Source: a virus. Taken from it: a DNA stretch of 64,000 bases. The DNA lies in the IMG/VR virus record IMGVR_UViG_3300032770_000002, positions 1-64,000 of that record. The stretch is one strand, 5' to 3'. The number at the start of each line of letters is the position of its first letter. Positions within the stretch are counted from its first letter, which is position 1. Both the position numbers and the translations under genes were made by a program. This document shows positions 1-9,190 of the stretch, piece by piece. The notes below the pieces were generated by a model, which saw only the letters and a list, made by a program, of their open reading frames with translations, was not told where the DNA came from and did not search any database.

Positions 1-1828
1 CGAGCGCAAGATTGAATGCCCAGGGTGCCAACGGAGCGACTGGAAGTTGAGCGGTGTAAACAGTCACGGTCTGGAGGTCAACCGTGGACAGGGCGTCGCT
101 TTGGTAATTCTTCGTGACCGTGTATGAAAAGTTGTCAGACGGGATGGTGAACAGCTCTGTCGAACTGTTCGTCGTCAGGTCATTGTTTGGCGTGGCCAAG
201 ATGACGGACGCCACGCCGCTCGTTGAACTGATCTGGCTGACGAGGTCAGAGTAGACAATCGAGTCGCCAGGACGCAGGGCGTTGATGAGCCCCTGAAGGA
301 GCAGGTTCAAGCGTTGAATGGTGTCGGTGAGACTTGCACCGCTGGCGACCTTGAACCTGAACGCGATTGGAGCGGCTCGACTCGTCCCATCGGCGATGAC
401 GATGTAGTCCGTGCCCATGGCCCGTGACGTCATCCAGTCCTTCAAGAGGAGCTTCAAGCCAGAGGACAGCGGGACAAGCGAGCCACTCGGGCCCGTTGTC
501 CACGCGTAGAGCGTTATGACGTTGCTCTCAAGGATTGAGTTCGTGGCGTTGGCGAATGCCCTGGCAAAAGCAACGGAGCCATCCGGGAATGCCCGCGCGA
601 CTTCTTGGCAGTCGTCAAGCGTGACGGCTCGGTCGTTGGCCTTAAAAGCCAACGGGATGTGGGTTCTCGCCTCCTCAAGTGTCTCCTCACTTTGGCCGCC
701 CTGCCCGCTTGAAGTTTGGTTGGTGATGGACACCGTTACCGGGTTCTGCGTGTTGGAGACAAACCCGATGACCGACGTGTTGATTGAGCCAGTCGGGACG
801 TTTCCTGCAGGGCCACCGCCGACACGATATGTCGCCACGATCACCGAGTTGGCCGGCACTGCTTGGCCAAGTTGGCCGTCACCAAACTGGATGACGGTAA
901 CTCCGAGAGTCGTTTCCTTCGTGATGAATGACGTGGATGAAGGCCCGAGGTCGATAGCCGACTGAACCTCGGTCCACGTCACCCCGTTGACCGTAACAAC
1001 GACGGACCCGTCAATGACGGGCGTTCGACTCAGCGTGAGAAAGAAGTTGGACGTGTCTTGCGCAGGAGCCGTGGTTTGATCCGTCACGGTCTGGCCTTGA
1101 AGGATCAGGACGCGCTCGTCAACCACTTCGGCCGCTGTCGTTAAAGCGGCACTGCCTTGATAGGCTGAGTCTAGAACGAGGCGGTTGTTGCTGATGGCTC
1201 CTGGCGCGGCGCTTATCGACGTAATCGTGTAGGGCGTCGAACCAGCGGACAATCGAAACGTCTGGCCTACGGTGACATACTGCGTCAAGTCGATTGAGCT
1301 GTCCACCGTGTCAACATTTTCAGAGCCTGGAGTGACGAGCACGAGCGTTGCGAGGACATTGCTCCCAACCTCACTGGGCGAAAACGTGACCACAGGAGTC
1401 ACCGGAGTCGTGTCGCCTGGGAGGATCGTGTAGTCCTGACTGACTTCGAACGGGGTGTCGTCACTGGCCTTGACGACGGTTCCCTTTTGGATGGTGACTG
1501 AGCTGTCCAGCACGCTTTGAATGGAGACCTCACAGAGCACAGAAGCCGGGGTTGGCCCATGCAGGCGATAGCCGCCGAGCGCGCCAATCCGAACTGCGGA
1601 CTCGCGCAGCGTGAACGTTGGAACAAACACTTCACCCGCTTGTCGGTTGATGAGAAAGGCCATCGTGGCCATGTTCCACGACATCAGGTCGACGAGAATT
1701 ACGCCGAAATCACTCGGCAGAAAGTCATTCCAGTTTGTTGGCCAACGCTCTTGGATTCGCGCCAACAGCGCTTGTTGATTCGAGCTGAAGTCGATGTCAA
1801 CGTAGCGCGTTAGATTTGTATTTTCCAC
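1..1828 (-). CDS. 6: Baseplate J / gp6-like baseplate wedge protein (3' end cut by window edge)
   Basis: Open from a GTG codon at 1828 to the window edge, about 609 codons with no stop. A TAA lies two codons upstream, so GTG is the only reasonable start. The product has the Baseplate_J (T4 gp6) pattern: an N-terminal part with FGVILVDLMSWN and LINRQAGEVFVPTFTLRES, a beta-rich middle, then the hallmark YRVGGGPAGNVPTGSI followed by a helix with EETLEEAR and a C-terminal region with DWMTSRAMGTDYIVI. In T4 this subunit dimerises around the hub and starts the outer wedge. It is transcribed away from the glycosyltransferase gene at 1925 and the C-terminus lies outside the window. Family assignment is firm; equivalence to gp6 rather than another J-family wedge protein is inferred. 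Confidence 0.88.
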   Translation of the reverse strand, partial: MENTNLTRYVDIDFSSNQQALLARIQERWPTNWNDFLPSDFGVILVDLMSWNMATMAFLINRQAGEVFVPTFTLRESAVRIGALGGYRLHGPTPASVLCEVSIQSVLDSSVTIQKGTVVKASDDTPFEVSQDYTILPGDTTPVTPVVTFSPSEVGSNVLATLVLVTPGSENVDTVDSSIDLTQYVTVGQTFRLSAGSTPYTITSISAAPGAISNNRLVLDSAYQGSAALTTAAEVVDERVLILQGQTVTDQTTAPAQDTSNFFLTLSRTPVIDGSVVVTVNGVTWTEVQSAIDLGPSSTSFITKETTLGVTVIQFGDGQLGQAVPANSVIVATYRVGGGPAGNVPTGSINTSVIGFVSNTQNPVTVSITNQTSSGQGGQSEETLEEARTHIPLAFKANDRAVTLDDCQEVARAFPDGSVAFARAFANATNSILESNVITLYAWTTGPSGSLVPLSSGLKLLLKDWMTSRAMGTDYIVIADGTSRAAPIAFRFKVASGASLTDTIQRLNLLLQGLINALRPGDSIVYSDLVSQISSTSGVASVILATPNNDLTTNSSTELFTIPSDNFSYTVTKNYQSDALSTVDLQTVTVYTAQLPVAPLAPWAFNLAL

Positions 1829-1924
1829 GTCTTACTTACGTTTTGGACACGCATTCGGGCAGCGCTTTAGAACGTGTGTTCTTGCTTATGACCGCATGAC
1901 CGCTTACATTGTGCATAAGACAGC

Positions 1925-3544
1925 ATGATTTTCTCACTTTGCTACACGTCAGTCCGGCCTGAGTTTATTCCTCAAGTCATTCAACTGTGGCGTAAAAAGG
2001 CCGCGCACCCGGAAAATGTTGAAGTGATTGTCGCCGTGGACGAGGGCGACACGGCGTCTTTTCAAGCTGCAACGGAAGCCAAGGCTGAGTGCGTGCTTGT
2101 CCAGACGGAACGGCCGTTCTCTTGCGTCAAGGGCTGGAACCTGGCCGCTCAGTCCACAAAAGGCTCGGTTCTCATCGCGATCGCTGACGATTTTGTCCCA
2201 CCTGACTCGTGGGATGAGCAGCTTTTGGGCGTGTCAGACAAAGGCTGGATTTTTGAAGATCGCGTCGTGAAAGTCTGGGACGGCTACAACCCAGACCTGT
2301 GCACCCTGTCCATTTTGACACGCGCTCGGTATAACCGGTTCGGCTACATGTTTTACCCTGGCTACCTGAGCATGTTTAACGACACCGAGTTTACGTCGCA
2401 CGCCTACCAGGACAAGGTCGTCATCGAGGCGATGAACTTGCTCTTTGAGCACAAACACCCTGACTGTGGAAAGCGGCCACGTGACAACCATGACCTAAGT
2501 CACGCGTCAAATCTGAGGTGGCAGTTGGGTGAGAGCCTCTTCAAATATCGTCGGGCCCAGAAATTTCCGCTCGACATGGGCCCGCGCAGCGATGCGTATA
2601 CGCGTCCAATTTTTCAACTTGAACTCGATGACTTTGCCGTCTATGTTCAAGCTGTTCGCGACGACTTTTGCCTGTTTGACACGTGCTACCGAATGGCGAC
2701 TTCGGGCATCCGCCACTTTTACCTGTTCGTTCCAAGTCACTACTGGGACGGCAACCCCGTCAAGGAGAGTGACTCAAAGCAGGTTGATCTTGTTGCGAAG
2801 ATGCTGTGCGACCTTGGGTGCAAGGCCAACTCCGTTCACTTGCCAGTGAATTTTGAGGGCCACGCAAATCGTCTCAGTGTCGAGACCGAGTTTCGGAACC
2901 AGTCATTGACCTACATGTGGGACCACGGCGTCAACCACGTGATTGTTGTCGATGGCGACGAGATTTGGTATAGCAAATTTATGGAGGCCGTCGCGCCATG
3001 TGTCAAGGAGCACGCGGCATTGCAGTGTCCGATGATCCCGGTGATTGGACTGCCCGGGTATCCCGTTGACCAGGCGTCTGACAACGCGGTCATTTACGTT
3101 CGAAAGGGAAACCTGTTCAAGGTGTGCCGAACCCCGACTCAGTCCGCCACGACAATTCCAATTCGTGGCGTGATTCACTTTACCGCCACTCGAAAGACCA
3201 CCGAGGAGATCGTCGCAAAGATGCGTGGTGGCGGCCACTACGACGACCCTGACTATGATTTTGAGGGGTGGGTTCAACGCAAACTGCCGAACATTAAGCC
3301 TGGCATGCGTGACGCCCACATGTATAAGCCCTATCAAATCTGGCCACTTGTTCGAGCCTGGACAATGAAGGAGATCGAGGAGATTCCTCCGTCAATTCGG
3401 CCATTTCTTGGACTGCCTACTGAAGCGGTCCAGGCGCCTCGACCGAACATCGTTGAGATGGCCAAGTTTTTGAACCGCCCACCATGCCAAGAACCGACAC
3501 ACAGAAATTACCGAGTTGGTGTCTTCGTCGCCGCTCGCCGTTAA
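1925..3544 (+). CDS. Two-domain glycosyltransferase-like protein
   Basis: 539 residues. The N-terminal ~170 residues look like a GT-A (family 2-like) nucleotide-sugar-binding fold: MIFSLCYTSVRPEFI, VIVAVDEGD, RPFSCVKGWNLAAQSTKG and the DxD-like ADDFVPPDSWDE. A second, independent GT-A-like half starts near residue 225 and contains NQSLTYMWDHG and VVDGDEIW, another DxD-type motif. The phage could use it to glycosylate its DNA, a virion protein or a host surface polymer; the sequence does not say which. It is followed by a small gene and by a GT9-type enzyme, so a two-enzyme sugar cassette is likely. Start is the first ATG of the frame; no strong ribosome binding site is visible. Confidence 0.65.
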   Translation: MIFSLCYTSVRPEFIPQVIQLWRKKAAHPENVEVIVAVDEGDTASFQAATEAKAECVLVQTERPFSCVKGWNLAAQSTKGSVLIAIADDFVPPDSWDEQLLGVSDKGWIFEDRVVKVWDGYNPDLCTLSILTRARYNRFGYMFYPGYLSMFNDTEFTSHAYQDKVVIEAMNLLFEHKHPDCGKRPRDNHDLSHASNLRWQLGESLFKYRRAQKFPLDMGPRSDAYTRPIFQLELDDFAVYVQAVRDDFCLFDTCYRMATSGIRHFYLFVPSHYWDGNPVKESDSKQVDLVAKMLCDLGCKANSVHLPVNFEGHANRLSVETEFRNQSLTYMWDHGVNHVIVVDGDEIWYSKFMEAVAPCVKEHAALQCPMIPVIGLPGYPVDQASDNAVIYVRKGNLFKVCRTPTQSATTIPIRGVIHFTATRKTTEEIVAKMRGGGHYDDPDYDFEGWVQRKLPNIKPGMRDAHMYKPYQIWPLVRAWTMKEIEEIPPSIRPFLGLPTEAVQAPRPNIVEMAKFLNRPPCQEPTHRNYRVGVFVAARR

Positions 3545-3579
3545 AAATTTGCTCGCCTAAAGGCGTCCAGACTGAGTCA

Positions 3580-3906
3580 ATGGTGCGTCAGGAGAAGCTC
3601 ATCATAGACATCTTACTTGACGCTCACCAGCACGGGAAACGCGTCTTATATTGGGACCTCGTTGAGAAGGTCGTCAGACAATACCTCAACCCAGGCGACA
3701 GGCTTAGGGACGGCAGTGTTGAAGTCGTCGCGCTCTTCAACCGGCTTATGCGTGAGCGCAAAGTAACGCGTGACCGGCGCAACTATGAGTGCCACATCAA
3801 GTTAACTGACGTCTATGCCGAACAACTTGGCGTAACGTCGAAACCCACTGGCAAGATTGAGGAAAAGACACCGCGCTCAAGTGCCAGTGGCGGGGTTTAC
3901 CTTTAA
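3580..3906 (+). CDS. Small hypothetical protein between two glycosyltransferases
   Basis: 108 residues if begun at the ATG at 3580 (MVRQEKLIIDILLDA). The frame is open further back into the preceding glycosyltransferase gene, but the residues there (WCLRRRSPL) look like an out-of-frame shadow. The predicted protein is mostly helical and charged with a basic centre (LMRERKVTRDRRNYE), like a compact winged-helix protein, and ends in a Ser/Lys-rich tail. Not recognised. It lies in the same direction as its neighbours with short gaps and is probably co-transcribed. Confidence 0.5.
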   Translation: MVRQEKLIIDILLDAHQHGKRVLYWDLVEKVVRQYLNPGDRLRDGSVEVVALFNRLMRERKVTRDRRNYECHIKLTDVYAEQLGVTSKPTGKIEEKTPRSSASGGVYL

Positions 3907-3918
3907 GTTCTTTCGAAC
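3907..3918 (+). promoter_or_regulatory. Small inverted repeat GTTC-N4-GAAC just before a start codon
   Basis: GTTC at 3907-3910 and GAAC at 3915-3918 form a 4 bp stem with a TTTC loop directly after the upstream stop codon and 2 bases before the ATG at 3921. A related, larger repeat occurs before the gene at 19271. There is no clear Shine-Dalgarno sequence here, so the hairpin may affect translation initiation. It is short enough to be chance. Confidence 0.2.
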
Positions 3919-3920
3919 CT

Positions 3921-5162
3921 ATGGCAGACGACAATGAGCAGATGGTCATTCCATCTGCAGTGATTACCACCTTCAAGCGGCCATTCTGCATGGTGCGAAA
4001 CGACGAGGAGGTTTGGGAGTTTAAACCGCCCTACCGATACCTGTTCATGTCGGACCACCTTGGATACGCGGCTGAATATGTTGACACGGTCTCATCTCTT
4101 GAGTCTTGCTCAACCTATAAGCCTCTGCGTGCCGCGGCCAACCTCGTTGACCGAAAGATTTACGTTGAACGTCACCGTGACCGAGGCATTGGCGACCTGC
4201 TTTTCATGACCGGGGTGATCAACTACATTCAGTCAGTCACGGCCTTTGGGGCGAAGATTTACATTTACGCCTTGTCTGACCGTGGACAGGTCTTGTTTAA
4301 TCACCCGTCCCTTGCTGGTCGCATGCCGTATTATGGGCCGACGATCATCGACTCGCTCCGGTCATTTGACTACCATTGGATCGTTCCAACGGTGACTGAG
4401 CACAATGGCGAAGACGACCAGTTGAACGTCTACGACGCTCTTTTCAGGTCCGTAGGCCTTGACCCAGAACAGATTGACCCGAAGTTCAAACGACCCACGG
4501 TGTGTCTCGATGAAAAAGACGAAGCCAACCTGAACAGCTTGTTTTTCTTCATCTACAACGACAAGAATATTGACTTTCGAAAGATCCCATACTACGTTGT
4601 CGCGCCATTCTGTTACAGCTCGCTTCGAGCTTTTCCATATGGAATGTGGTTGAGCCTGTTGAAGGAACTCGCGGACCAGCGGCCAGTCATCGTTCTTGGC
4701 GAGATGAAGCACAAGCTTCCAGCGCCTGACATGAGTGCGGCCGATTTTGTGGCATCTTTGGGCAACATCAGTTCTAAAAACCCAATCATCAACTTGATCG
4801 GTGACGTTCCACTGCGCCTGTCCATGTCGGTTATCAACCAAGCGAGGTGCGTTTTCTGCCTTGACAGTGGCCCACTTTACATTGCCCAGGCGCTACGCAC
4901 GCCGGCCATTTCATTGTGGAGCAACTTAAACCCGGCCATTCGCATTGGTTACGATGCGCCCTACATGGCGTCGGCTGTTTGGCCGCGCCAGGCTTGTTAC
5001 CACGCGCCCTGTTACGCGTTCAGCGGGTTTCCTACAGACCTGTGCCCAAGGCATGAACATCAGCGTTGTTGTGAAGTGGCCATGGCCGTCGAGCCATCGA
5101 TGGTTCTAGAGAAGCTGGATCGCATTGAAAAAGACAACCCACGAAAAGTGGCCGTCGAATGA
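3921..5162 (+). CDS. Glycosyltransferase family 9 (heptosyltransferase-like)
   Basis: 413 residues. The C-terminal half has the GT9/ADP-heptose transferase signature CLDSGPLYIAQALRTPAISLW, where the family binds the sugar nucleotide. The N-terminal half has the family-type start RHRDRGIGDLLFMTGVINYI, equivalent to the GDLL motif. A Cys/His-rich tail (QACYHAPCYAF, LCPRHEHQRCC) is typical of phage and capsule-associated members and may bind metal. GT-B fold enzymes of this family usually move heptose onto LPS core; in a phage the acceptor could be virion glycan, modified DNA or host LPS. It overlaps the next gene by four bases (ATGA), linking it to the recombination genes downstream. Confidence 0.75.
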   Translation: MADDNEQMVIPSAVITTFKRPFCMVRNDEEVWEFKPPYRYLFMSDHLGYAAEYVDTVSSLESCSTYKPLRAAANLVDRKIYVERHRDRGIGDLLFMTGVINYIQSVTAFGAKIYIYALSDRGQVLFNHPSLAGRMPYYGPTIIDSLRSFDYHWIVPTVTEHNGEDDQLNVYDALFRSVGLDPEQIDPKFKRPTVCLDEKDEANLNSLFFFIYNDKNIDFRKIPYYVVAPFCYSSLRAFPYGMWLSLLKELADQRPVIVLGEMKHKLPAPDMSAADFVASLGNISSKNPIINLIGDVPLRLSMSVINQARCVFCLDSGPLYIAQALRTPAISLWSNLNPAIRIGYDAPYMASAVWPRQACYHAPCYAFSGFPTDLCPRHEHQRCCEVAMAVEPSMVLEKLDRIEKDNPRKVAVE

Positions 5163-5614
5163 GTGATTTTCCAGAGCTTCCAACACTTCGTCACATCACG
5201 TTAGGCGACTACAGCCTCAACGTCAGCCATTACCTGACGAAGGAATACGTTGACATCAGTGAAGCGGCGGCTGAGTTGCCGGCCATCATCGAGTGGATCA
5301 ATGAAAAACTCCAGGAGATGATTGAGTCGCGTGAACTGGCCAAGTGTGAACTGAAGCGACGTGAAGCTGCGGCCTTTTTTGACTTCCGCAAAAATGGCTT
5401 TGATGAAGACGAAGGCCTCTCTGGAAAGCCGACTGACAAGGCCGTTGAGTATGCCATCGAACTTCAAGAGAGTGTCAAAGAAGCCAACGAAAACCTTGCT
5501 GTTCTTGAAGGTTGGGTTTCACGATTAAAAAACCAACTCGAGACCTTCCGGGTCAAGTTCGACTTGATTCGATCAACTGAAGCTACACGACGAAAAGATT
5601 ACGAGACCACATGA
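5159..5614 (+). CDS. uvsY: UvsY-like recombination mediator (putative)
   Basis: 151 residues, highly helical and charged, with the layout of T4 UvsY (137 aa): an N-terminal segment on a helix (EYVDISEAAAELPAIIEWINEKLQEM), an AxFFDFRKNGFDEDEG block followed by KPTDKAVEYAIEL, and a C-terminal helix RLKNQLETFRVKFDLIRSTEATRR. UvsY loads UvsX onto DNA covered by gp32. The call rests mainly on context: the gene is joined by ATGA overlaps to the gp32-like gene, which is followed by UvsX. Sequence similarity alone is weak; a gp59-like loader or a phage-specific coiled coil would be alternatives. Confidence 0.5.
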   Translation: MSDFPELPTLRHITLGDYSLNVSHYLTKEYVDISEAAAELPAIIEWINEKLQEMIESRELAKCELKRREAAAFFDFRKNGFDEDEGLSGKPTDKAVEYAIELQESVKEANENLAVLEGWVSRLKNQLETFRVKFDLIRSTEATRRKDYETT

Positions 5615-7014
5615 ATCCAGACTTCACTCCATCCCCAGAAATGATGGCCATGCTCGACGGCGAGCAGAAGGCAATCCAATCAAAACGACGTGGCTTTCGT
5701 CAGGTGAAAATTGAGGAGAACGACTCGTGGCTGATTCGTTATATTCCTTACACTTTCGGTCCCACGAACAAATTTTACCTCAAGGTCGCCAATCACTGGA
5801 TCTTTCGCAAGCCTTACTTTTGCCCACGTGAGACTGACCCTGAAGCTGGAGGCGACCCGAACTACGACTGTGAACTCTGTGCGACGTGCAATGACATGCG
5901 TGGAAGCCCAACGAGCGCCGTCAAGAACGCAGGGTTTAAGGGCTCAGCCACGCAGCAGTGGTTGATGTATTGCTTTGTCTACGAACGCGAGCTTGCAAAG
6001 CACCGTGGTGAGGTTGAGATTATCGAAGACCCCGAGGAACTGTGGACCCCATGGGAATATTGGCACAGCCAATGGGGGTTCGACGAATTCATCAGCATTT
6101 TTCGAAAGAATTACAACGACCGGCGCCACCCGTCGAATGTGCTTGACTTCATGACCGGGTCGAACTTCTGGGCCCGTGGCACTACGAAGGGCGTCAGTCT
6201 TCAGAAGCATGACTCTGGCCCAATCACCGAGGGCACGCCAGAGCAAATCCAGGAAATCATAAACTTCGCGTGGAGTAAAATTCGAGTTCCGACGCTGACA
6301 CCGCTCAACGATGAACAAACTCAGGCCGCGTTGATCAAGCTCGAGGAACTGGCCCGTGAAGCTCCCAAGCAAGACCCACGAGGTCGGCGCACCACGAATT
6401 TTAGGGAGCGGTCTTCCGATGATGACGCTGGAGACTTGGCGCCGCAACGTCCTCCGGCCGTCGCCAGGGCCCCACAAGTCAGCGCGCCACAGGTTAGCGC
6501 GCCACGTCAAGCACCTCCAGCTGTAACTCAAGCCCAAGTTGCTCCGCCTCGAGTTTCGGCCCCGAGTGCAGCTCCCACCGTTTCAGCTCCGCGAGTTTCT
6601 CCGCCAACTGTTGTCGTTCCAAAGGCGGCCAACATGCCGCCGTCGGTGTCAGCAACTCCACCAGCGCTTCCCACAGTTTCAGCTCCGGCACAAAATCAAC
6701 AGCCGTCACTCGGTGACCGACTGCGGGCGCGTCAGTCTCCAGCGCCAGCAGTTGGCGGCAACCCCAACGCGGCGTCAACCATCGACCCTACTGAGGACAA
6801 CGTCACTGATGAGCACCGTGACCCAGCTCCCCCGAACCCTAACGTTCAAGTCGATGACAACCCGCCTCCGCAAGTCTCGGCTGAGGGCATCGCCAATAAC
6901 GCTCAAGCCGCTCCAGTCGCGTCGCAGCCGCCGGCTGGTGCACCTTTAGTCGGTCGCACTAACCTGAGCTCCAAGCTGCGTGGGGCGATAGCCAACGCTT
7001 CGAACAGAAGGTGA
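5611..7014 (+). CDS. 32: Single-stranded DNA-binding protein, gp32-like, with long Pro/Ala-rich tail
   Basis: 467 residues. Residues ~35-240 match the gp32 core: aromatic OB-fold segments (WLIRYIPYTFG, FYLKVANHWIF) and a zinc site made of C71, C87, C90 and C93. gp32 coats ssDNA during replication, recombination and repair. The residues after ~250 are unlike T4: a disordered stretch with five exact VSAP tetrapeptides between roughly 6478 and 6690, then two similar basic peptides, SLGDRLRAR (from residue 366) and NLSSKLRGA (from residue 451). T4 gp32 has a short acidic tail that recruits replication partners; here the very C-terminus is basic (NASNRR). It lies directly between the UvsY-like and uvsX genes. 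Confidence 0.75.
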   Translation: MNPDFTPSPEMMAMLDGEQKAIQSKRRGFRQVKIEENDSWLIRYIPYTFGPTNKFYLKVANHWIFRKPYFCPRETDPEAGGDPNYDCELCATCNDMRGSPTSAVKNAGFKGSATQQWLMYCFVYERELAKHRGEVEIIEDPEELWTPWEYWHSQWGFDEFISIFRKNYNDRRHPSNVLDFMTGSNFWARGTTKGVSLQKHDSGPITEGTPEQIQEIINFAWSKIRVPTLTPLNDEQTQAALIKLEELAREAPKQDPRGRRTTNFRERSSDDDAGDLAPQRPPAVARAPQVSAPQVSAPRQAPPAVTQAQVAPPRVSAPSAAPTVSAPRVSPPTVVVPKAANMPPSVSATPPALPTVSAPAQNQQPSLGDRLRARQSPAPAVGGNPNAASTIDPTEDNVTDEHRDPAPPNPNVQVDDNPPPQVSAEGIANNAQAAPVASQPPAGAPLVGRTNLSSKLRGAIANASNRR

Positions 7015-7018
7015 TTGA

Positions 7019-8512
7019 ATGGCTCGCCGACGTGCGCAAAGCCCCGGTGCTGCACCCGCAGCTCCAAAGGGAAAGAAACTTGACCTGATTGGGCGTTGCA
7101 TCTCACGCATCCAGCGGTCATCCCCACGCAACTTTGAGAATGGCCAGATCCAGGTGATGCGAATGAATAGTTCACGGATGTTTTCATCCGTGAAACACGT
7201 CATTCGAAGCGGCCTTGACCCATTTGACGACATCGTCGGTCCGATCCCAATAGGCCGCGTCATGGAGGTCTACGGTCCCGAGGCCTCAGGAAAGACGGCC
7301 TTTGTCAAGAAGGTTTGCAAGCAAGCCTTCCTAAAGGACCTGTGGATTTACAACCCTGATGGCTCCCTGTCAAAGATCGAGGACGACACTGAAGTTGTCG
7401 TGTGCTATTTCGATAATGAGCACTCCATCGAGTCGTCAAACAACGAGATCATCATTGACGGCGTCAAGATTGATGGCATCCTGACGGAGTGTGACGTCAT
7501 TGAAGACCTGTGGAAGACCGTCGACAACGTCCTTGACGAGGTGAAGCTGTCGGCCAAGAATGAGGAAGAAAAACGCAAGAAGGCTGAAAAGGACGGCAAG
7601 ACTTACAAGCCAAAGAAATTCCTGACCGTCTTTATCGTTGACACTATTGCGTCAACGTCATCAATTGAGGAATACACCAAGGACTGGGGCGAGGAAGATT
7701 ATCCTCGCATGCCGAAAAAGCTCAAAGAGGGCTTTCGCCGAATGGTTCGCCGCATCGGCAACGAGAACGTCATCTTCATCGCCAGCAACCAGGCCAACGA
7801 GACGTTCGGCAACAAGAGCCGATACATTGCTCCTGACAAAAAGTTCAATTCACCCGGTGGCAAGGCGCTCAAATTCTTCGCCTCAACCCGAGTTCTTTTT
7901 GAACAGCTTCCAGTCAAGTTCGTTCTCGACGAGGAATACCAATTTCAACAGGGGTATGTCATCAGCTTTATCAGCACCAAAAACAGGTTAAAGAAGCCGC
8001 TTCGCGAAGGTCGGCTCATCCTGCTTTTTGACTCGGCCCCGAACATCTACGGTGACATAAGTCCGAGTGGGCTGAACAATGAATACTCGATTCTTGAAAC
8101 CCTGCTTTACCTGAAGTTCGTTCAATTTGAGGATGACAAGTTTCTTCGGTTCCACTTTCGGAAGTTCGAAATTCCGATGACGACGTTCAACGACCTCGAG
8201 GATGATGAGGACCCGCGAATGCCGAGTCGTGCCGATTGGGTGGCGTTCTACGCCGCTCATAAGGCTGACATTGACATGATGTGGAGAGCGGCCATCGACT
8301 ACATTCACAAGGACCGGTGCCTGACTAACGTCAGGGCCATTGAGGACAAGTCCACGGGCGAAGAGGAAGGTGAACAAAATGAAACTGGAAGTGACGGGTC
8401 GCCGGTTCAAAATGACACAGAACCAGCAACCTGTGAGAGTGTAAGTGACGCCCCAGCAATACCGTTGATTCCTCGAACGGGGGCTGTCTTGAGCATTCCA
8501 AATGAACCGTAA
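7019..8512 (+). CDS. uvsX: RecA-like recombinase UvsX
   Basis: 497 residues. The ATPase core has Walker A GPEASGKT at residues 86-93 preceded by PIGRVMEVY, and a Walker B-type strand FLTVFIVDTIAS. Further RecA-fold segments are EGFRRMVRRIGNENVIFIASNQ and SPGGKALKFFASTRVLFE. The enzyme forms filaments on ssDNA and drives strand exchange in recombination-dependent replication. The last ~75 residues are strongly acidic (GEEEGEQNE), as in many RecA/UvsX proteins. A Lys-rich insert (EEEKRKKAEKDGKTYKPKK) makes it longer than T4 UvsX (391 aa). It starts four bases after the gp32-like stop codon. Confidence 0.92.
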   Translation: MARRRAQSPGAAPAAPKGKKLDLIGRCISRIQRSSPRNFENGQIQVMRMNSSRMFSSVKHVIRSGLDPFDDIVGPIPIGRVMEVYGPEASGKTAFVKKVCKQAFLKDLWIYNPDGSLSKIEDDTEVVVCYFDNEHSIESSNNEIIIDGVKIDGILTECDVIEDLWKTVDNVLDEVKLSAKNEEEKRKKAEKDGKTYKPKKFLTVFIVDTIASTSSIEEYTKDWGEEDYPRMPKKLKEGFRRMVRRIGNENVIFIASNQANETFGNKSRYIAPDKKFNSPGGKALKFFASTRVLFEQLPVKFVLDEEYQFQQGYVISFISTKNRLKKPLREGRLILLFDSAPNIYGDISPSGLNNEYSILETLLYLKFVQFEDDKFLRFHFRKFEIPMTTFNDLEDDEDPRMPSRADWVAFYAAHKADIDMMWRAAIDYIHKDRCLTNVRAIEDKSTGEEEGEQNETGSDGSPVQNDTEPATCESVSDAPAIPLIPRTGAVLSIPNEP

Positions 8513-8520
8513 AATTCTTG

Positions 8521-8548
8521 TTTACAACTTCATGAAAACAGGTTAGGG
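8521..8548 (+). promoter_or_regulatory. Possible promoter with TGTTTACA -35 element
   Basis: TTGTTTACAACTT at 8518-8530 carries the same -35 element (TTTACA at 8521-8526) as the stronger promoters at 18938 and 27807. Sixteen bases further the best -10 is TTAGGG, a poor match. It lies in the 83-base gap before the gene at 8596. Supported only by the shared -35 motif. Confidence 0.3.
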
Positions 8549-8595
8549 TTCTGGCAACGATGAAGCCTACGATTGGCTAATCACCTGAAAAACAT

Positions 8596-9132
8596 ATGGA
8601 AGCAACAAAGAAAGACGAGTCCGCAGCGACTCCGACAGCTGCACCCGCCGTTGAGATGCCCAGCGCAGCGCGCGTCAAACGCGTTGAGCAGGTCCTTCGG
8701 TCGGACGCCACACTCAAGGAACGTCTCGGCAAGAAAGACGTCAACATCAAGGGCCGTGGAGGCACAACCGAACGTTTCACCCAAGAGGCCGTGTCGGTGA
8801 CTCAGGCCCTGCTCGAAGCCAAAAAGGAACCCTTCACCGTTCTCAAGAAGGACATCGTTCTTTGCGCCCAGAAGGTCCTCAACATCAACACCGAAGCCGT
8901 CGCCCAGGTTGCCGAACCTCCGCCTCCTCCGAACGACAACAACAAGTCCGAAAAGGGCAGCAAGCCGCAGAAGACCACGGTGGACCAGACCATCTCCATT
9001 GTCAGCCTTCTCCTTTCGGCCATCAACATCGCCAAATACTCTGACTCGCACTCCGGCGCCGACGCTCGACGCAAAAAGCTCGAGGAGATCAAGGAAGAGT
9101 ATGTGGCTGCGGCCAACATCAAGATCAGCTAA
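8596..9132 (+). CDS. Hypothetical protein with central Pro/Asn linker
   Basis: 178 residues. The first ~25 are Ala/Thr/Pro-rich, then a helical domain (RVKRVEQVLRSDATLKERLG, VSVTQALLEAKKEPF), a linker with five consecutive prolines and NDNN, and a C-terminal helical part with a hydrophobic segment (TISIVSLLLSAINIAKY). Not recognised. It stands alone between a possible promoter at 8521 and the rho-independent terminator at 9191, so it may be a separate, strongly expressed unit. Confidence 0.65.
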   Translation: MEATKKDESAATPTAAPAVEMPSAARVKRVEQVLRSDATLKERLGKKDVNIKGRGGTTERFTQEAVSVTQALLEAKKEPFTVLKKDIVLCAQKVLNINTEAVAQVAEPPPPPNDNNKSEKGSKPQKTTVDQTISIVSLLLSAINIAKYSDSHSGADARRKKLEEIKEEYVAAANIKIS

Positions 9133-9190
9133 GAAGTCGAAGTTCTATACACAGCGCACGTAAGTGCGTGCCCAACATCGACTGGGCGGA

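Noticed and set aside
6539-6949. Plus-strand +2 frame (136 codons) inside the SSB gene
   Set aside because: Arg/Gln/Leu-rich frame produced by the repetitive VSAP tract; no start signal.
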